From positions 1 through 64,000 of the forward strand of contig DASTOB010000127.1 in NCBI GenBank assembly GCA_035720425.1: DNA of 64,000 nt, given 5' to 3'. Positions within the stretch are counted from its first letter, which is position 1. Every line of letters begins with the position of its first letter. The stretch is from DASTOB01 sp035720425. Lineage in GTDB: Bacteria > Chloroflexota > Limnocylindria > Limnocylindrales > CSP1-4. The position numbers were made by a program, and so were the translations under genes. Under the pieces are notes generated by a model that did not search any database, was not told the DNA's origin, and saw only the letters and a program-made list of their open reading frames with translations. This document shows, one piece after another, positions 51,271-59,558 of this stretch.

Positions 51271-52769
51271 TGGGCGTCGTCGGACCCCGTCTTCAGCCGA
51301 CCCTCGACGAGCGCTCGCGGCCGGGCCGCGGTGGCGGCAAGATTCCGCATGCGCCGGCCGGCGCACTCGATCGCATCCCGGCCGCGGCCCTGCGCGACAC
51401 GCCGCCCGCCCTGCCGGAGCTCAACGAACCGGACGTCGTTCGCCACTACGTCAACCTGTCGCAGCTCAACTTCGCGGTCGATACCGGGTTCTACCCGCTC
51501 GGCTCGTGCACGATGAAGTTCAACCCCAAGCTCAACGAGTGGGCCGCCCGTCTGCCGGGCTTCGCCCAGCTTCACCCGTACGCGCCCGACGAGGTCGCGC
51601 AGGGCACGCTGCAGCTCCTGTTCGAGCTCGAGCAGTGGCTGGCGGAGATCTCCGGCATGCGCGCCGTCACGCTCCAGCCGGCGGCCGGCGCGCAGGGCGA
51701 ACTGACCGGAATCCTCATGATCCGGGCCTATCACCGGGCCCGTGGCGATGTCGAGCGGGACGAAGTGCTCGTCCCGGATTCGTCGCACGGCACGAATCCC
51801 GCAACCGCGTCGATGGCCGGGTTCAGAACCATCACGATCCCGTCCGCCGCAGACGGCGGCGTCGACGTCGCCGCGTTCGAGGCGGCGCTCGGCCCGCGTA
51901 CGGCCGCGGTCATGATCACGAACCCCTCGACGCTCGGCCTGTTCGAGAGCCGGATCGGCCTCCTGCTCGACGAGGTCCATGCGGCCGGCGCGCTCGCCTA
52001 CATGGACGGCGCCAACCTCAACGCGATCCTCGGCCGGTTCAAGCCGGGCGAGGCCGGCTTCGACGTCATGCACTTCAACGTCCACAAGACGTTCAGCACG
52101 CCCCACGGCGGCGGCGGCCCGGGGGCCGGTCCCGTCGGGGTGGGGGAGCGGCTGCTCCCGTACCTGCCGTCACCGCGAGTCCTGCGCGAGGCGGAAGGAT
52201 CGTATCGGCTCGAGCGCCCGGGCGAGCGGCCAACCTCGATCGGTCGCCTGCGCAGCTTCGTCGGCAACACCGGCGTCCTCGTGCGCGCCTACGCCTACCT
52301 GCGCGCCCACGGCGGGAGCGGCCTGCGCGAGGTGAGCGACGACGCCGTGCTTGCGGCCAACTACCTCAAGCATCGGGTGGCCGAGGCGTACGACATCCCG
52401 TACGACCGGCCGTGCAAGCACGAGTTCGTGGCCTCGGCCACGGGCCTCAAGAAGAGTACCGGGGTCCGCACGCTCGATGTCGCGAAGCGCCTCATCGACA
52501 AGGGCTTCCACCCACCGACGATCTACTTCCCGCTCATCGTCGACGAGGGCATGCTCATCGAGCCGACCGAAACGGAATCGGTCGAGACGCTCGATGCCTT
52601 TGCCGATGCGCTCGTCGAGATCGCCGCTGAGGCCGAGTCTGATTCCGAACTCGTCACGACGGCGCCGCACACCGCCCCGGTCCGTCGCCTCGATGAGGCG
52701 ACGGCCGCACGCCAGCCGAACCTGCGCTGGCGACCGATGACCGGGCGTCAGATGCCCTGCCCGGACTGA
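51270..52769 (+). CDS. gcvPB: glycine dehydrogenase (decarboxylating) subunit 2
   Basis: 499 aa, C-terminal half of the split P protein. It carries the PLP Schiff-base Lys273 in HFNVHKTFSTPHGGGGPG. FYPLGSCTMKFNPKLNE, SHGTNPATASMAGF, DGANLNAILG and GFHPPTIYFPLIVDEGML are all family hallmarks. ATG 51270 overlaps the gcvPA stop. No lipoamide dehydrogenase gene follows, so that component must be encoded elsewhere. Confidence 0.95.
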   Translation: MGVVGPRLQPTLDERSRPGRGGGKIPHAPAGALDRIPAAALRDTPPALPELNEPDVVRHYVNLSQLNFAVDTGFYPLGSCTMKFNPKLNEWAARLPGFAQLHPYAPDEVAQGTLQLLFELEQWLAEISGMRAVTLQPAAGAQGELTGILMIRAYHRARGDVERDEVLVPDSSHGTNPATASMAGFRTITIPSAADGGVDVAAFEAALGPRTAAVMITNPSTLGLFESRIGLLLDEVHAAGALAYMDGANLNAILGRFKPGEAGFDVMHFNVHKTFSTPHGGGGPGAGPVGVGERLLPYLPSPRVLREAEGSYRLERPGERPTSIGRLRSFVGNTGVLVRAYAYLRAHGGSGLREVSDDAVLAANYLKHRVAEAYDIPYDRPCKHEFVASATGLKKSTGVRTLDVAKRLIDKGFHPPTIYFPLIVDEGMLIEPTETESVETLDAFADALVEIAAEAESDSELVTTAPHTAPVRRLDEATAARQPNLRWRPMTGRQMPCPD

Positions 52770-52794
52770 TCGGCGGCAACCCGAACCGCCGGAT

Positions 52795-52819
52795 GAACCT
52801 TTTCGGCCGATCGGCCGTA
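52795..52819 (+). promoter_or_regulatory. candidate ECF-type promoter for the sigma gene
   Basis: GAAC (52795-52798), 17 bp, then CGTA (52816-52819). The GAAC...CGT pattern with 16-17 bp spacing is the common ECF sigma promoter form. A 12-bp palindrome, GGCCGATCGGCC (52805-52816), lies in the spacer and could be an operator. TATTGT at 52818-52823 is an alternative housekeeping -10. Confidence 0.4.
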
Positions 52820-52928
52820 TTGTCGTGGTACAGAACCCGGGGGTTGGCTGCGCGCGAGCGGAGACCGACACACGACTGACGAAACGCGCTCGAGGGCGGA
52901 GACGCTCGCCGAGAGTTCGGACGCCGAG

Positions 52929-53507
52929 TTGGTCCGCCGGATGCAGGCGGACGACCTCGATGCGTTCGAAGTCTTCTTCGCCCGCCATCGCACGCTCATC
53001 TTCCGGACGGCCTACGGCCTGACGGGTGATCGACACGCGGCCGAGGAGGTCCTCCAGGACACGTTCGCCCGGGCGTACCGTCATCGCGCCGCGCTGTTGC
53101 CGGATGTGTCGCCGGTGCCGTGGTTGCACCGCGTGGCACTCAACCTGTGCTACTCGCGCCTCGACCGCCGGCGCCTCGACGCCCAGCCGATCGGCGAGGC
53201 GCACGCGGCACTCATCCGGGACGGCGCGATCGAGCCGGCCGAGCGGGCGGAGCAGCGCGAGCTCCGCGCGATCGTCCGCGAGGGCATCGCCGCGCTGCCG
53301 GACAAGCATCAGAGCGTCGTCGTGCTCTACTACCTCCACCGTCTCTCGCTCCAGGAGACGGCCGATGTGCTCGGGATCCGGCTGGGCACGGTGAAGTCCC
53401 GGCTCCACTACGCGCTGCGCACACTGCGAACCCATCTCGAGGGGGATCGCCGGTTCGGCGGCGCGTACCTGCCGGCCGGCGGCGACGAGGTCGAAGCGGC
53501 GTCATGA
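52929..53507 (+). CDS. ECF-type RNA polymerase sigma factor
   Basis: 192 aa from TTG 52929. Sigma-70 region 2 spans about 7-75 (DAFEVFFARHRTLIFRTAYGLTGDRHAAEEVLQDTFARAY), followed by a linker and region 4 at about 115-170 (ALPDKHQSVVVLYYLHRLSLQETADVLGI and GTVKSRLHYALRTLR). The coding frame continues upstream without ATG or GTG (ETLAESSDAE); TTG 52929, ATG 52941 or CTG 52848 are possible starts. The next gene, with ATGA overlap, is its likely anti-sigma factor. Confidence 0.9.
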   Translation: MVRRMQADDLDAFEVFFARHRTLIFRTAYGLTGDRHAAEEVLQDTFARAYRHRAALLPDVSPVPWLHRVALNLCYSRLDRRRLDAQPIGEAHAALIRDGAIEPAERAEQRELRAIVREGIAALPDKHQSVVVLYYLHRLSLQETADVLGIRLGTVKSRLHYALRTLRTHLEGDRRFGGAYLPAGGDEVEAAS

Positions 53508-54088
53508 TCGACGTCGGCGGAGCCTGCCGCCGTCACCGGGGCGCGCTGCTCGATCTCGCCGTCGGAGGGCTGCGCGGACCCGGCACCCCGGCGGCACTCG
53601 ATCATCTCGATACGTGCACGCGGTGCCGTGCCGAGATCGAGTCGACCGTGCTCGCCGCCGCGGCGTTGCGGCGCCTCGCACCGGACGTCTCGACCGCCGA
53701 GCCGCCCGACGACGCGTGGCCGCGCCTCCGGGATCGCGTGGCGAGGCGACCGCCCGCGCGTCTCGGCTTCATGTCGCCCGTGGCGGGCATGGCGATGAGC
53801 CTCGCGATCGTGGTCGTGACCGTCGTCGGTGCCCCCGGGCTGCCGGGCTCGGAGCCGGAGGCAGCCGGGCCGATCGGCGCGGTGGCTGCCGACCAGCTCG
53901 AGCCGGTCGAGGAAGCCTGGCTGCGCGGCCGCGTCCTGCCGACGCGCCGTGCGCCGTCGTCGGCGGCAGCCACCGCGGTCGCGCCCGCGCCGAGCCGCGG
54001 TCAATCGTTCCTCGGACCCGATGGCCTCGGGACCCCGACGCTCGACGCGGGTCGGGGCCGAGCGGCATCCACCACATCGATCGAGTGA
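53504..54088 (+). CDS. zinc-finger anti-sigma factor
   Basis: 194 aa. The N-terminal zf-HC2/ZAS-type domain has ACRRHRGALLDLAVGGL and then HLDTCTRCRAE (the H-x3-C-x2-C pattern). One membrane helix follows (about 84-101, GMAMSLAIVVVTVVGA), and a Pro/Ala/Arg-rich outer part of about 90 residues with no domain. It should hold the upstream sigma factor at the membrane until a signal releases it. ATGA overlap with the sigma gene. Confidence 0.85.
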   Translation: MIDVGGACRRHRGALLDLAVGGLRGPGTPAALDHLDTCTRCRAEIESTVLAAAALRRLAPDVSTAEPPDDAWPRLRDRVARRPPARLGFMSPVAGMAMSLAIVVVTVVGAPGLPGSEPEAAGPIGAVAADQLEPVEEAWLRGRVLPTRRAPSSAAATAVAPAPSRGQSFLGPDGLGTPTLDAGRGRAASTTSIE

Positions 54089-54166
54089 GCTCGTGCCGGC
54101 CGGTCCGATCGCCGGCGAACCGCAGGATGGAGGTGCCATCGAGCAAACGAGGGACCCGCGGGCCGG

Positions 54167-54196
54167 TTGACAGCCCGAAGAAGGGGGTCCCATAGT
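54167..54196 (+). promoter_or_regulatory. promoter of the first peptide ABC transporter operon
   Basis: TTGACA (54167-54172) exactly matches the -35 consensus, followed by 18 bp and CATAGT (54191-54196). It lies in the 282-bp gap after the anti-sigma gene, giving a leader of about 165 nt before the ATG at 54371. No ECF-type GAAC...CGT pair was found here, so the sigma factor may not control this operon. Confidence 0.55.
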
Positions 54197-54370
54197 ACGG
54201 CGAAGTGCCGCGGTCGTAGCTCACCGTGCGCTTCGATGTGTCCCGTTCGCCGTCCTGTCGGGGGAGCCGACTGTTCCGGACGGCCGGGAGAGACGGGATC
54301 ACGTCGAGGCTCCGACCGATCGTCGGCGCGTGGGAGTCAATCGGGACCAACCCGCTTGGAGGAGCAGTTG

Positions 54371-56200
54371 ATGCGAAAGAGGCTATTTGGCCTGCTCGCG
54401 AGCACGGCGATCGTGTTTGCGGCCTGTGGAGGCGCGACGTCACCGTCGCCGTCCTCGCCAGGAACGTCCGATGCACCGCCGCCCAGCGAGCCCACGGTGA
54501 CGGAGCCGCCGGCAAGCGCTGAGGATCTCCTGTTCTCCGTCGACTACGAGCCCGTCGAGGGCCAGGCCGGCGGATCGGCTGTCATCGGCGAGTGGCAGGC
54601 CGTCGCCAACCTCAACAGCTACTACGACAACTCGTTCACGACGAGCCAGGTCCTCGCCGCCACGATGCGTGGCCTGTGGCTCACCTCGTCGTCCGGCCAC
54701 TGGAAGCCGGACCTCGCGGCGAAGATGCCGAAGTTCAGCGACGAGTCGATCCGCCAGAACGACGACGGCTCGTTCGAAGTCGACCTCGAGCTCCGCTCCG
54801 GCCTGAAGTGGTCGGACGGCACGGACCTCACCCTCAATGACCTGCGGTACACCTGGGAGTGGGTCCTCGATCCGGACCAGGTTGGCCTCGTGTCCGGCAC
54901 GACCGGCTGGGAGGACATCTCCGAGATCGAGGTCAGCTCCGACGGCCTGAGCGCGACGGTCTTCTTCGACAAGGCCTACGCGGGCTTCTACGGCCTGCTC
55001 GGCCAGTGGTTCGTTCCGGAGCACTACTTCAGCGAGATCCCGGTCTCCGAGGCGGCCACGACGTCGATGCCGGTCAGCCCGGCCATCGCCGATGTTCCGA
55101 CCTCCGGCCCGTATCAGTTCGTCAGCGCGTCGCCGAACGGCGTCGAGCTCGAGCGCAACGAGAACTGGGTCGGCGGCTCGTTCGACCAGGGCGCCTACCT
55201 CGACAGCGTCACCTTCCAGTACTACGCCGACAAGGACGGCATGATCGCCGCGTTCCTCGCCGGCGACCTCGACGTCGCCCTCGACATGACCGCTGCCGAC
55301 TACGCGTCGATCCAGAACGTCGATCCCTCGATCGGCGAGCCGCTCATCGAGCCGGCTTGGCTGTACGAGCACCTGGACATGAACCAGGGCCCGAACGGCC
55401 ACCCGATGCTGGCCGACGTGAACGTCCGCAAGGCGATCTACCAGGCGATCGACCGAAGCGACCTGTACGCGACCCTGTTCCCGGGCTATCCGGTCCCGGA
55501 TCCGCCCGCCTGCTCGCCCGCTCCCCCCGGCACGTACTGGCGTGACGCGGAGCTCGAGTGCCCGCCGTTCGATGCGGACGCAGCAGCCGCTGCGCTCGAG
55601 GCCGCCGGCTGGACGGACTCGAACGGCGACGGCACGATCGACAAGGACGGCCGCGAGGCGGTCCTCGAGGCGTGCACGAGCGCCGGCAACCCCACTCGCC
55701 AGCTGACGCTGGAGAAGGTGTCCGGCTACCTCGCCGACGTCGGGATCACGATCAACATCACCCTCGCCGATGCGGCGAGCGTGTACTTCGCCGGCTGGAA
55801 CGACACCACGCCGGACACGAAGTGCAGCATCTACCGCGGGACGTATGACCTCGCGCTGTTCGCGTGGGTCCTCACGTTCGACCTGTTCGGCAACTACTTC
55901 TACAGCTATCACACGGACCAGTGGCCGGATAACGAGCCGCACGACGGTGGCAACACCTCGCGCTTCTCGCACCCGGACATGGACGAGGCGCTCGAGACGC
56001 TCCGCGACTCGATCAACACCGAGGACCAGATCGTCGCGGTCCAGGTCGTCCAGCAGATCTACGTCGACCAGATCGCCGAGATCCCGCTGTACTACCGCCA
56101 GGAGTCCCGCGGCAAGTCCGTTCGGCTCCAGAACTTCTTCAAGAACCCGGGCACCGCGTCCGACATGTGGAACATCGAGGACTGGTGGATCCAGGAGTAG
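54371..56200 (+). CDS. peptide ABC transporter substrate-binding lipoprotein
   Basis: 609 aa, SBP family 5 (OppA/DppA-like). A lipoprotein signal ends FAACGG with Cys19 as anchor, followed by a Ser/Pro/Thr linker to residue 45. The body has DGSFEVDLELRSGLKWSDG, TLNDLRYTWEWVLDPD, TSGPYQFVSASPNGVELERNENW and NVRKAIYQAIDRSDLY, typical of the family. GGAGGAG precedes the ATG. A hairpin separates it from the permease genes, allowing more SBP than permease. The ligand (peptide, nickel, sugar or other) is not known. Confidence 0.92.
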   Translation: MRKRLFGLLASTAIVFAACGGATSPSPSSPGTSDAPPPSEPTVTEPPASAEDLLFSVDYEPVEGQAGGSAVIGEWQAVANLNSYYDNSFTTSQVLAATMRGLWLTSSSGHWKPDLAAKMPKFSDESIRQNDDGSFEVDLELRSGLKWSDGTDLTLNDLRYTWEWVLDPDQVGLVSGTTGWEDISEIEVSSDGLSATVFFDKAYAGFYGLLGQWFVPEHYFSEIPVSEAATTSMPVSPAIADVPTSGPYQFVSASPNGVELERNENWVGGSFDQGAYLDSVTFQYYADKDGMIAAFLAGDLDVALDMTAADYASIQNVDPSIGEPLIEPAWLYEHLDMNQGPNGHPMLADVNVRKAIYQAIDRSDLYATLFPGYPVPDPPACSPAPPGTYWRDAELECPPFDADAAAAALEAAGWTDSNGDGTIDKDGREAVLEACTSAGNPTRQLTLEKVSGYLADVGITINITLADAASVYFAGWNDTTPDTKCSIYRGTYDLALFAWVLTFDLFGNYFYSYHTDQWPDNEPHDGGNTSRFSHPDMDEALETLRDSINTEDQIVAVQVVQQIYVDQIAEIPLYYRQESRGKSVRLQNFFKNPGTASDMWNIEDWWIQE

Positions 56201-56249
56201 CACGGACGGAGTTCGGCACCGGCCTCGCCGGCGCCTGAACGAACGACCG

Positions 56250-56281
56250 GCTGCGGGACGGGCATATGCCCGTCCCGCAGC
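56250..56281. terminator. 32-bp perfect palindrome, attenuator between SBP and permease
   Basis: 16-nt arms starting GCTGCGGGACGGGCAT at 56250 and repeated inverted to 56281, with no unpaired base, so the RNA would form a 14-bp stem with a 4-nt loop. It lies in the 132-bp gap between the binding-protein gene and the first permease gene, where partial termination or 3' stabilisation is common. Confidence 0.7.
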
Positions 56282-56332
56282 GAATCAGCCGGGAATCGTC
56301 AACCAGCTAGCGGAGTACGGTGGACCGGAGCC

Positions 56333-57436
56333 ATGTCCAAGTACATCATCCGCCGCGTCATCGGGCTGATCCCCCTGCTCTTCGGAATCATCCTGGTCAG
56401 CTTCTTCCTCATGAAGCTTGCCCCGGGCGGTCCCCAAGCGCAGTTCAACCAGAATCCGCGCGTCACCGAGGCCCAGATCGATGTCTGGCTCAAGCGATGG
56501 TGCCTCGAGCGCGAGTCGACGCCGCTGTCCGTCATTCGCGAGTTCGGCGGCTGGCTCGGCGTCTACAACTGCACCACGGAGAGTCTGCTCAGCGAATCGG
56601 GCGGCCTGAACTTCCTGCCGGCCGCGCTCGGTGGGGGTGACAACGGGATCCTCCACGGCGACCTGGGCCTGTCGATCAAGGCGGGCCGGCCGGTCACCGA
56701 CATGATCACCGAGCGGATACCCGCGACGCTCCTGCTGACGATCACGGCGCTCGTGATCTGGGTCTTCCTGGCTGTCGTCCTCGGCGTCATCGCGGCGGTC
56801 AAACGCTACTCGGTCTTCGACCAGACCCTGACCTTCTTCAGCTACGTCTTCTACTCGCTGCCCACGTTCTGGCTCGGGCTCATGTTCATCTTCGTTTTTG
56901 CCGTGCTCCTCAGATGGCTGCCGCCGCAGGGCATCGTCACGCCCCGCGAATGGCCGCCGTTCAACTCCGAGAACTACTGGGCCGCATTCGGTGCCGCACC
57001 GCTCGATGCGATCCTCGACATCGGCAAGCACATGATCCTGCCGGTCCTCGTGCTCGTGCTCGTGAGCATCGCCGCGGACAGCCGGTTCGTGCGGGCGAGC
57101 ATGCTCGAGACGCTCAACCAGGACTACGTCCGGACCGCCCGCGCCAAGGGCCTGCCGAAGCGCAAGGTGTACATGAAGCACGCCTTCCGCAACGCGATGC
57201 TGCCGGTGGTGACGAACGTCGGCCTCGAGCTGCCGTTCCTGTTCAGCGGGGCGATCGTGACCGAGACGATCTTCTCGTGGCAGGGCATGGGCCTGCTGTT
57301 CATTACCGGGGTCAACGACCGCGACTACTTCATCCTCATGGGCCTCATCCTCATCACGTCGACGCTCGTCGTCGTGTTCAACCTGGTCGCCGACGTCGTC
57401 TATGCTGTCGTCGACCCGCGTATCCGGTACGACTGA
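56333..57436 (+). CDS. peptide ABC transporter permease (OppB/DppB type)
   Basis: 367 aa. N-terminal helix IIRRVIGLIPLLFGIILVSF, a long extracellular loop (about 30-125) and five further helices. The EAA coupling motif is DYVRTARAKGLPKRKVYMKHAFRNA. The ending VADVVYAVVDPRIRYD is typical of OppB/DppB. The extracellular loop is longer than usual and contains two cysteines (KRWCLERE and VYNCTTE). Pairs with the next permease 6 nt on. Confidence 0.92.
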   Translation: MSKYIIRRVIGLIPLLFGIILVSFFLMKLAPGGPQAQFNQNPRVTEAQIDVWLKRWCLERESTPLSVIREFGGWLGVYNCTTESLLSESGGLNFLPAALGGGDNGILHGDLGLSIKAGRPVTDMITERIPATLLLTITALVIWVFLAVVLGVIAAVKRYSVFDQTLTFFSYVFYSLPTFWLGLMFIFVFAVLLRWLPPQGIVTPREWPPFNSENYWAAFGAAPLDAILDIGKHMILPVLVLVLVSIAADSRFVRASMLETLNQDYVRTARAKGLPKRKVYMKHAFRNAMLPVVTNVGLELPFLFSGAIVTETIFSWQGMGLLFITGVNDRDYFILMGLILITSTLVVVFNLVADVVYAVVDPRIRYD

Positions 57437-57442
57437 GGCCGC

Positions 57443-58417
57443 ATGTCCGAGTACAACCGCGCACTCGAACCGACCGCCCAGCCTGCGCCGCGCGTCGCCG
57501 CCGCCGAGGAGGAGGGCGGCGGCGGCGGCGACTACGAGGTCAGCCTCGAGTCGCTCAACCAGTGGCAGCTGGCGTGGCGGCGGTTCAAGCGCCACCGCCT
57601 CGCCCTGATCGGCGCGGGCGTCCTGCTCGTGATGGTCTCGATGGCCATTCTCGGTCCGATCATCTGGCCGTACGACCCGACGCGCATCCCGGGCGTCAGC
57701 CAGCCCGGTGGCGACCCGCCGACGCTCGAATCGTTCGACCGGATCTTCGGCACCGACTTCGGCGGGCGCAGCGTGCTCCAGTTCATCGTCGTCGGCGCGC
57801 GCATCTCGGTCGCCGTCGGCTTCTTCACCGCACTCATCGCCACGACGATCGGCGTCACGATCGGCGCCCTCGCCGGCTACTTCGGCGGTCGGGTCGACAA
57901 CGTGCTCATGCGCTTCGTCGACCTCTTGCTCGCGATCCCGTTCCTGTTCGTCATCCTCGTCGCCGCCCGGTTCTTCGGCGGCGGCGACCCGGTGACGCTC
58001 ATCCTCATCTTCGGCCTGCTCTCGTGGCCGGGCCTATCGAGGCTGGTCCGTGCCCTGTTCCTGTCGCTGCGCGAGGCGGACTTCGTGCAGGCGGCGCGGG
58101 CGGTTGGCGTGAGCGACCTGCGGATCACGTTCCGCCACATCCTGCCCAACACGCTCGGTCCGGTCGTCGTCTCGTCGACGCTGATCCTGGCCAACGCGAT
58201 CGTGCTCGAGGCGTTCGTGAGCTTCCTCAACTTCGGCATCCGGGCGACGGACGTCAGCTGGGGCAACGCGCTGTCGAACTCAAAGGGCTTTCTCCTGCAG
58301 GGCAACTGGTGGTGGCCGTTCTTCCCCGGCATGGTCCTGGCCATGACGGTCATCGCGGTCAATTTCCTCGGCGACGGCCTGCGCGACGCACTCGACCCGC
58401 GGTCCAAGGAATCCTGA
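57443..58417 (+). CDS. peptide ABC transporter permease (OppC/DppC type)
   Basis: 324 aa. A 50-residue cytoplasmic N-terminus with a Gly-Glu run (AAEEEGGGGGDYE), the OppC N-terminal domain (AWRRFKRHRLALIGAGVLL), FGTDFGGRSVLQFIVVGARISV, and the EAA motif DFVQAARAVGVSDLRITFRHILPN. It ends NFLGDGLRDALDPRSKES. It forms the channel with the OppB-like subunit. Confidence 0.92.
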   Translation: MSEYNRALEPTAQPAPRVAAAEEEGGGGGDYEVSLESLNQWQLAWRRFKRHRLALIGAGVLLVMVSMAILGPIIWPYDPTRIPGVSQPGGDPPTLESFDRIFGTDFGGRSVLQFIVVGARISVAVGFFTALIATTIGVTIGALAGYFGGRVDNVLMRFVDLLLAIPFLFVILVAARFFGGGDPVTLILIFGLLSWPGLSRLVRALFLSLREADFVQAARAVGVSDLRITFRHILPNTLGPVVVSSTLILANAIVLEAFVSFLNFGIRATDVSWGNALSNSKGFLLQGNWWWPFFPGMVLAMTVIAVNFLGDGLRDALDPRSKES

Positions 58418-58421
58418 CGAG

Positions 58422-59495
58422 GTGACGACGACCTACTCCAGCGGGGTGGCCGGAAGCCGCCCGCCGGCGAGCGACGTCCTGCTCGAGATCCGTGACCTGC
58501 GGACCCACTTCCACGTGATGGACGGCGTCGTCAAGGCCGTCGACGGGGTCAGCTTCGGGATCCGGCAGGGCGAGACCCTCGGCGTCGTCGGGGAGTCCGG
58601 CTGCGGCAAGAGCGTCACCGCGCTCACGATCATGCGTCTGCTCGACACGCCGCCGGCCGAGATCGACCCGGACAGCGAGATCTGGTTCAACGGTCGCAAC
58701 CTGCTCACCCTCTCGGAGGAGCAGATGCGCGCCGTCCGGGGCAACGACATCGCGATGATCTTCCAGGAGCCGATGACGAGCCTCAACCCGGTCTACACGG
58801 TGGGCGACCAGATCGCCGAGGCGGTATCGCTCCACCAGCGGCTGTCGCCGAAGGCAGCCTGGGAGAAGGCGGTCGATTCCCTCAAGGCGGTTGGCATCAA
58901 CACGCCCGAACGACGGGCCAAGCAGTATCCCCACGAGCTGTCCGGCGGGATGCGCCAGCGCGTGATGATCGCGATGGCCCTGTCGTGCGACCCGAAGCTG
59001 CTCATCGCCGACGAGCCGACGACGGCGCGCGACGTGACGAACCAGGCCCAGATCCTCGAGCTCATCCGCAAGGTCCAGGATGAGACCGGGGCCGCCCTCA
59101 TGCTCATCACCCACGACCTTGGGGTGGTGGCCGAGACGGTCAAGGACGTCGTGGTCATGTACGCCGGGCGGGTCGTCGAGACGGGCACCGTCGACGACGT
59201 GCTCATGTCGCCGAAGCACCCGTACACGGAGGGGCTCATCGCGTCGATCCCGTCGAAGGAGAAGCGCGGCGAGCGACTCAACGTCATCCGCGGCACGGTG
59301 CCGAACCCGTTCAACATGCCGGTCGGCTGCAACTTCGCACCGCGCTGCCCGTATCGCTTCGGGCCATGCGCCGACCATGACCCGCGGATCGAGGACGCCA
59401 GCCCGCCGGACGTCGCGTGCTGGCTCTACACGCCGGCCCCGGGCAGCCCGGTTCCGCCACGCACGCGCGCCCGTTCGACCGGCAGCACGACCTGA
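58422..59495 (+). CDS. peptide ABC transporter ATPase (OppD/DppD type)
   Basis: 357 aa. Walker A GESGCGKS, Q-loop MIFQEPMTSLNPV, signature LSGGMRQR, Walker B LLIADEP, H-loop LITHDLG. The D-loop region reads TTARDVTNQAQ where the family has TTALDVTIQAQ (and the minus-strand paralogue here does), so two normally invariant hydrophobics are polar or charged. The C-terminal oligopeptide region has four Cys (GCNFAPRCPYRFGPCADHD and a later DVACW), which bind an Fe-S cluster in some DppD proteins. GTG start, 5 nt after the permease. Confidence 0.92.
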   Translation: MTTTYSSGVAGSRPPASDVLLEIRDLRTHFHVMDGVVKAVDGVSFGIRQGETLGVVGESGCGKSVTALTIMRLLDTPPAEIDPDSEIWFNGRNLLTLSEEQMRAVRGNDIAMIFQEPMTSLNPVYTVGDQIAEAVSLHQRLSPKAAWEKAVDSLKAVGINTPERRAKQYPHELSGGMRQRVMIAMALSCDPKLLIADEPTTARDVTNQAQILELIRKVQDETGAALMLITHDLGVVAETVKDVVVMYAGRVVETGTVDDVLMSPKHPYTEGLIASIPSKEKRGERLNVIRGTVPNPFNMPVGCNFAPRCPYRFGPCADHDPRIEDASPPDVACWLYTPAPGSPVPPRTRARSTGSTT

Positions 59496-59558
59496 TCGCG
59501 GCAGGACGAACCTGACCGCCGAGCCACGACCGATACCGTCAGAGGGACCGCCCAGCCG

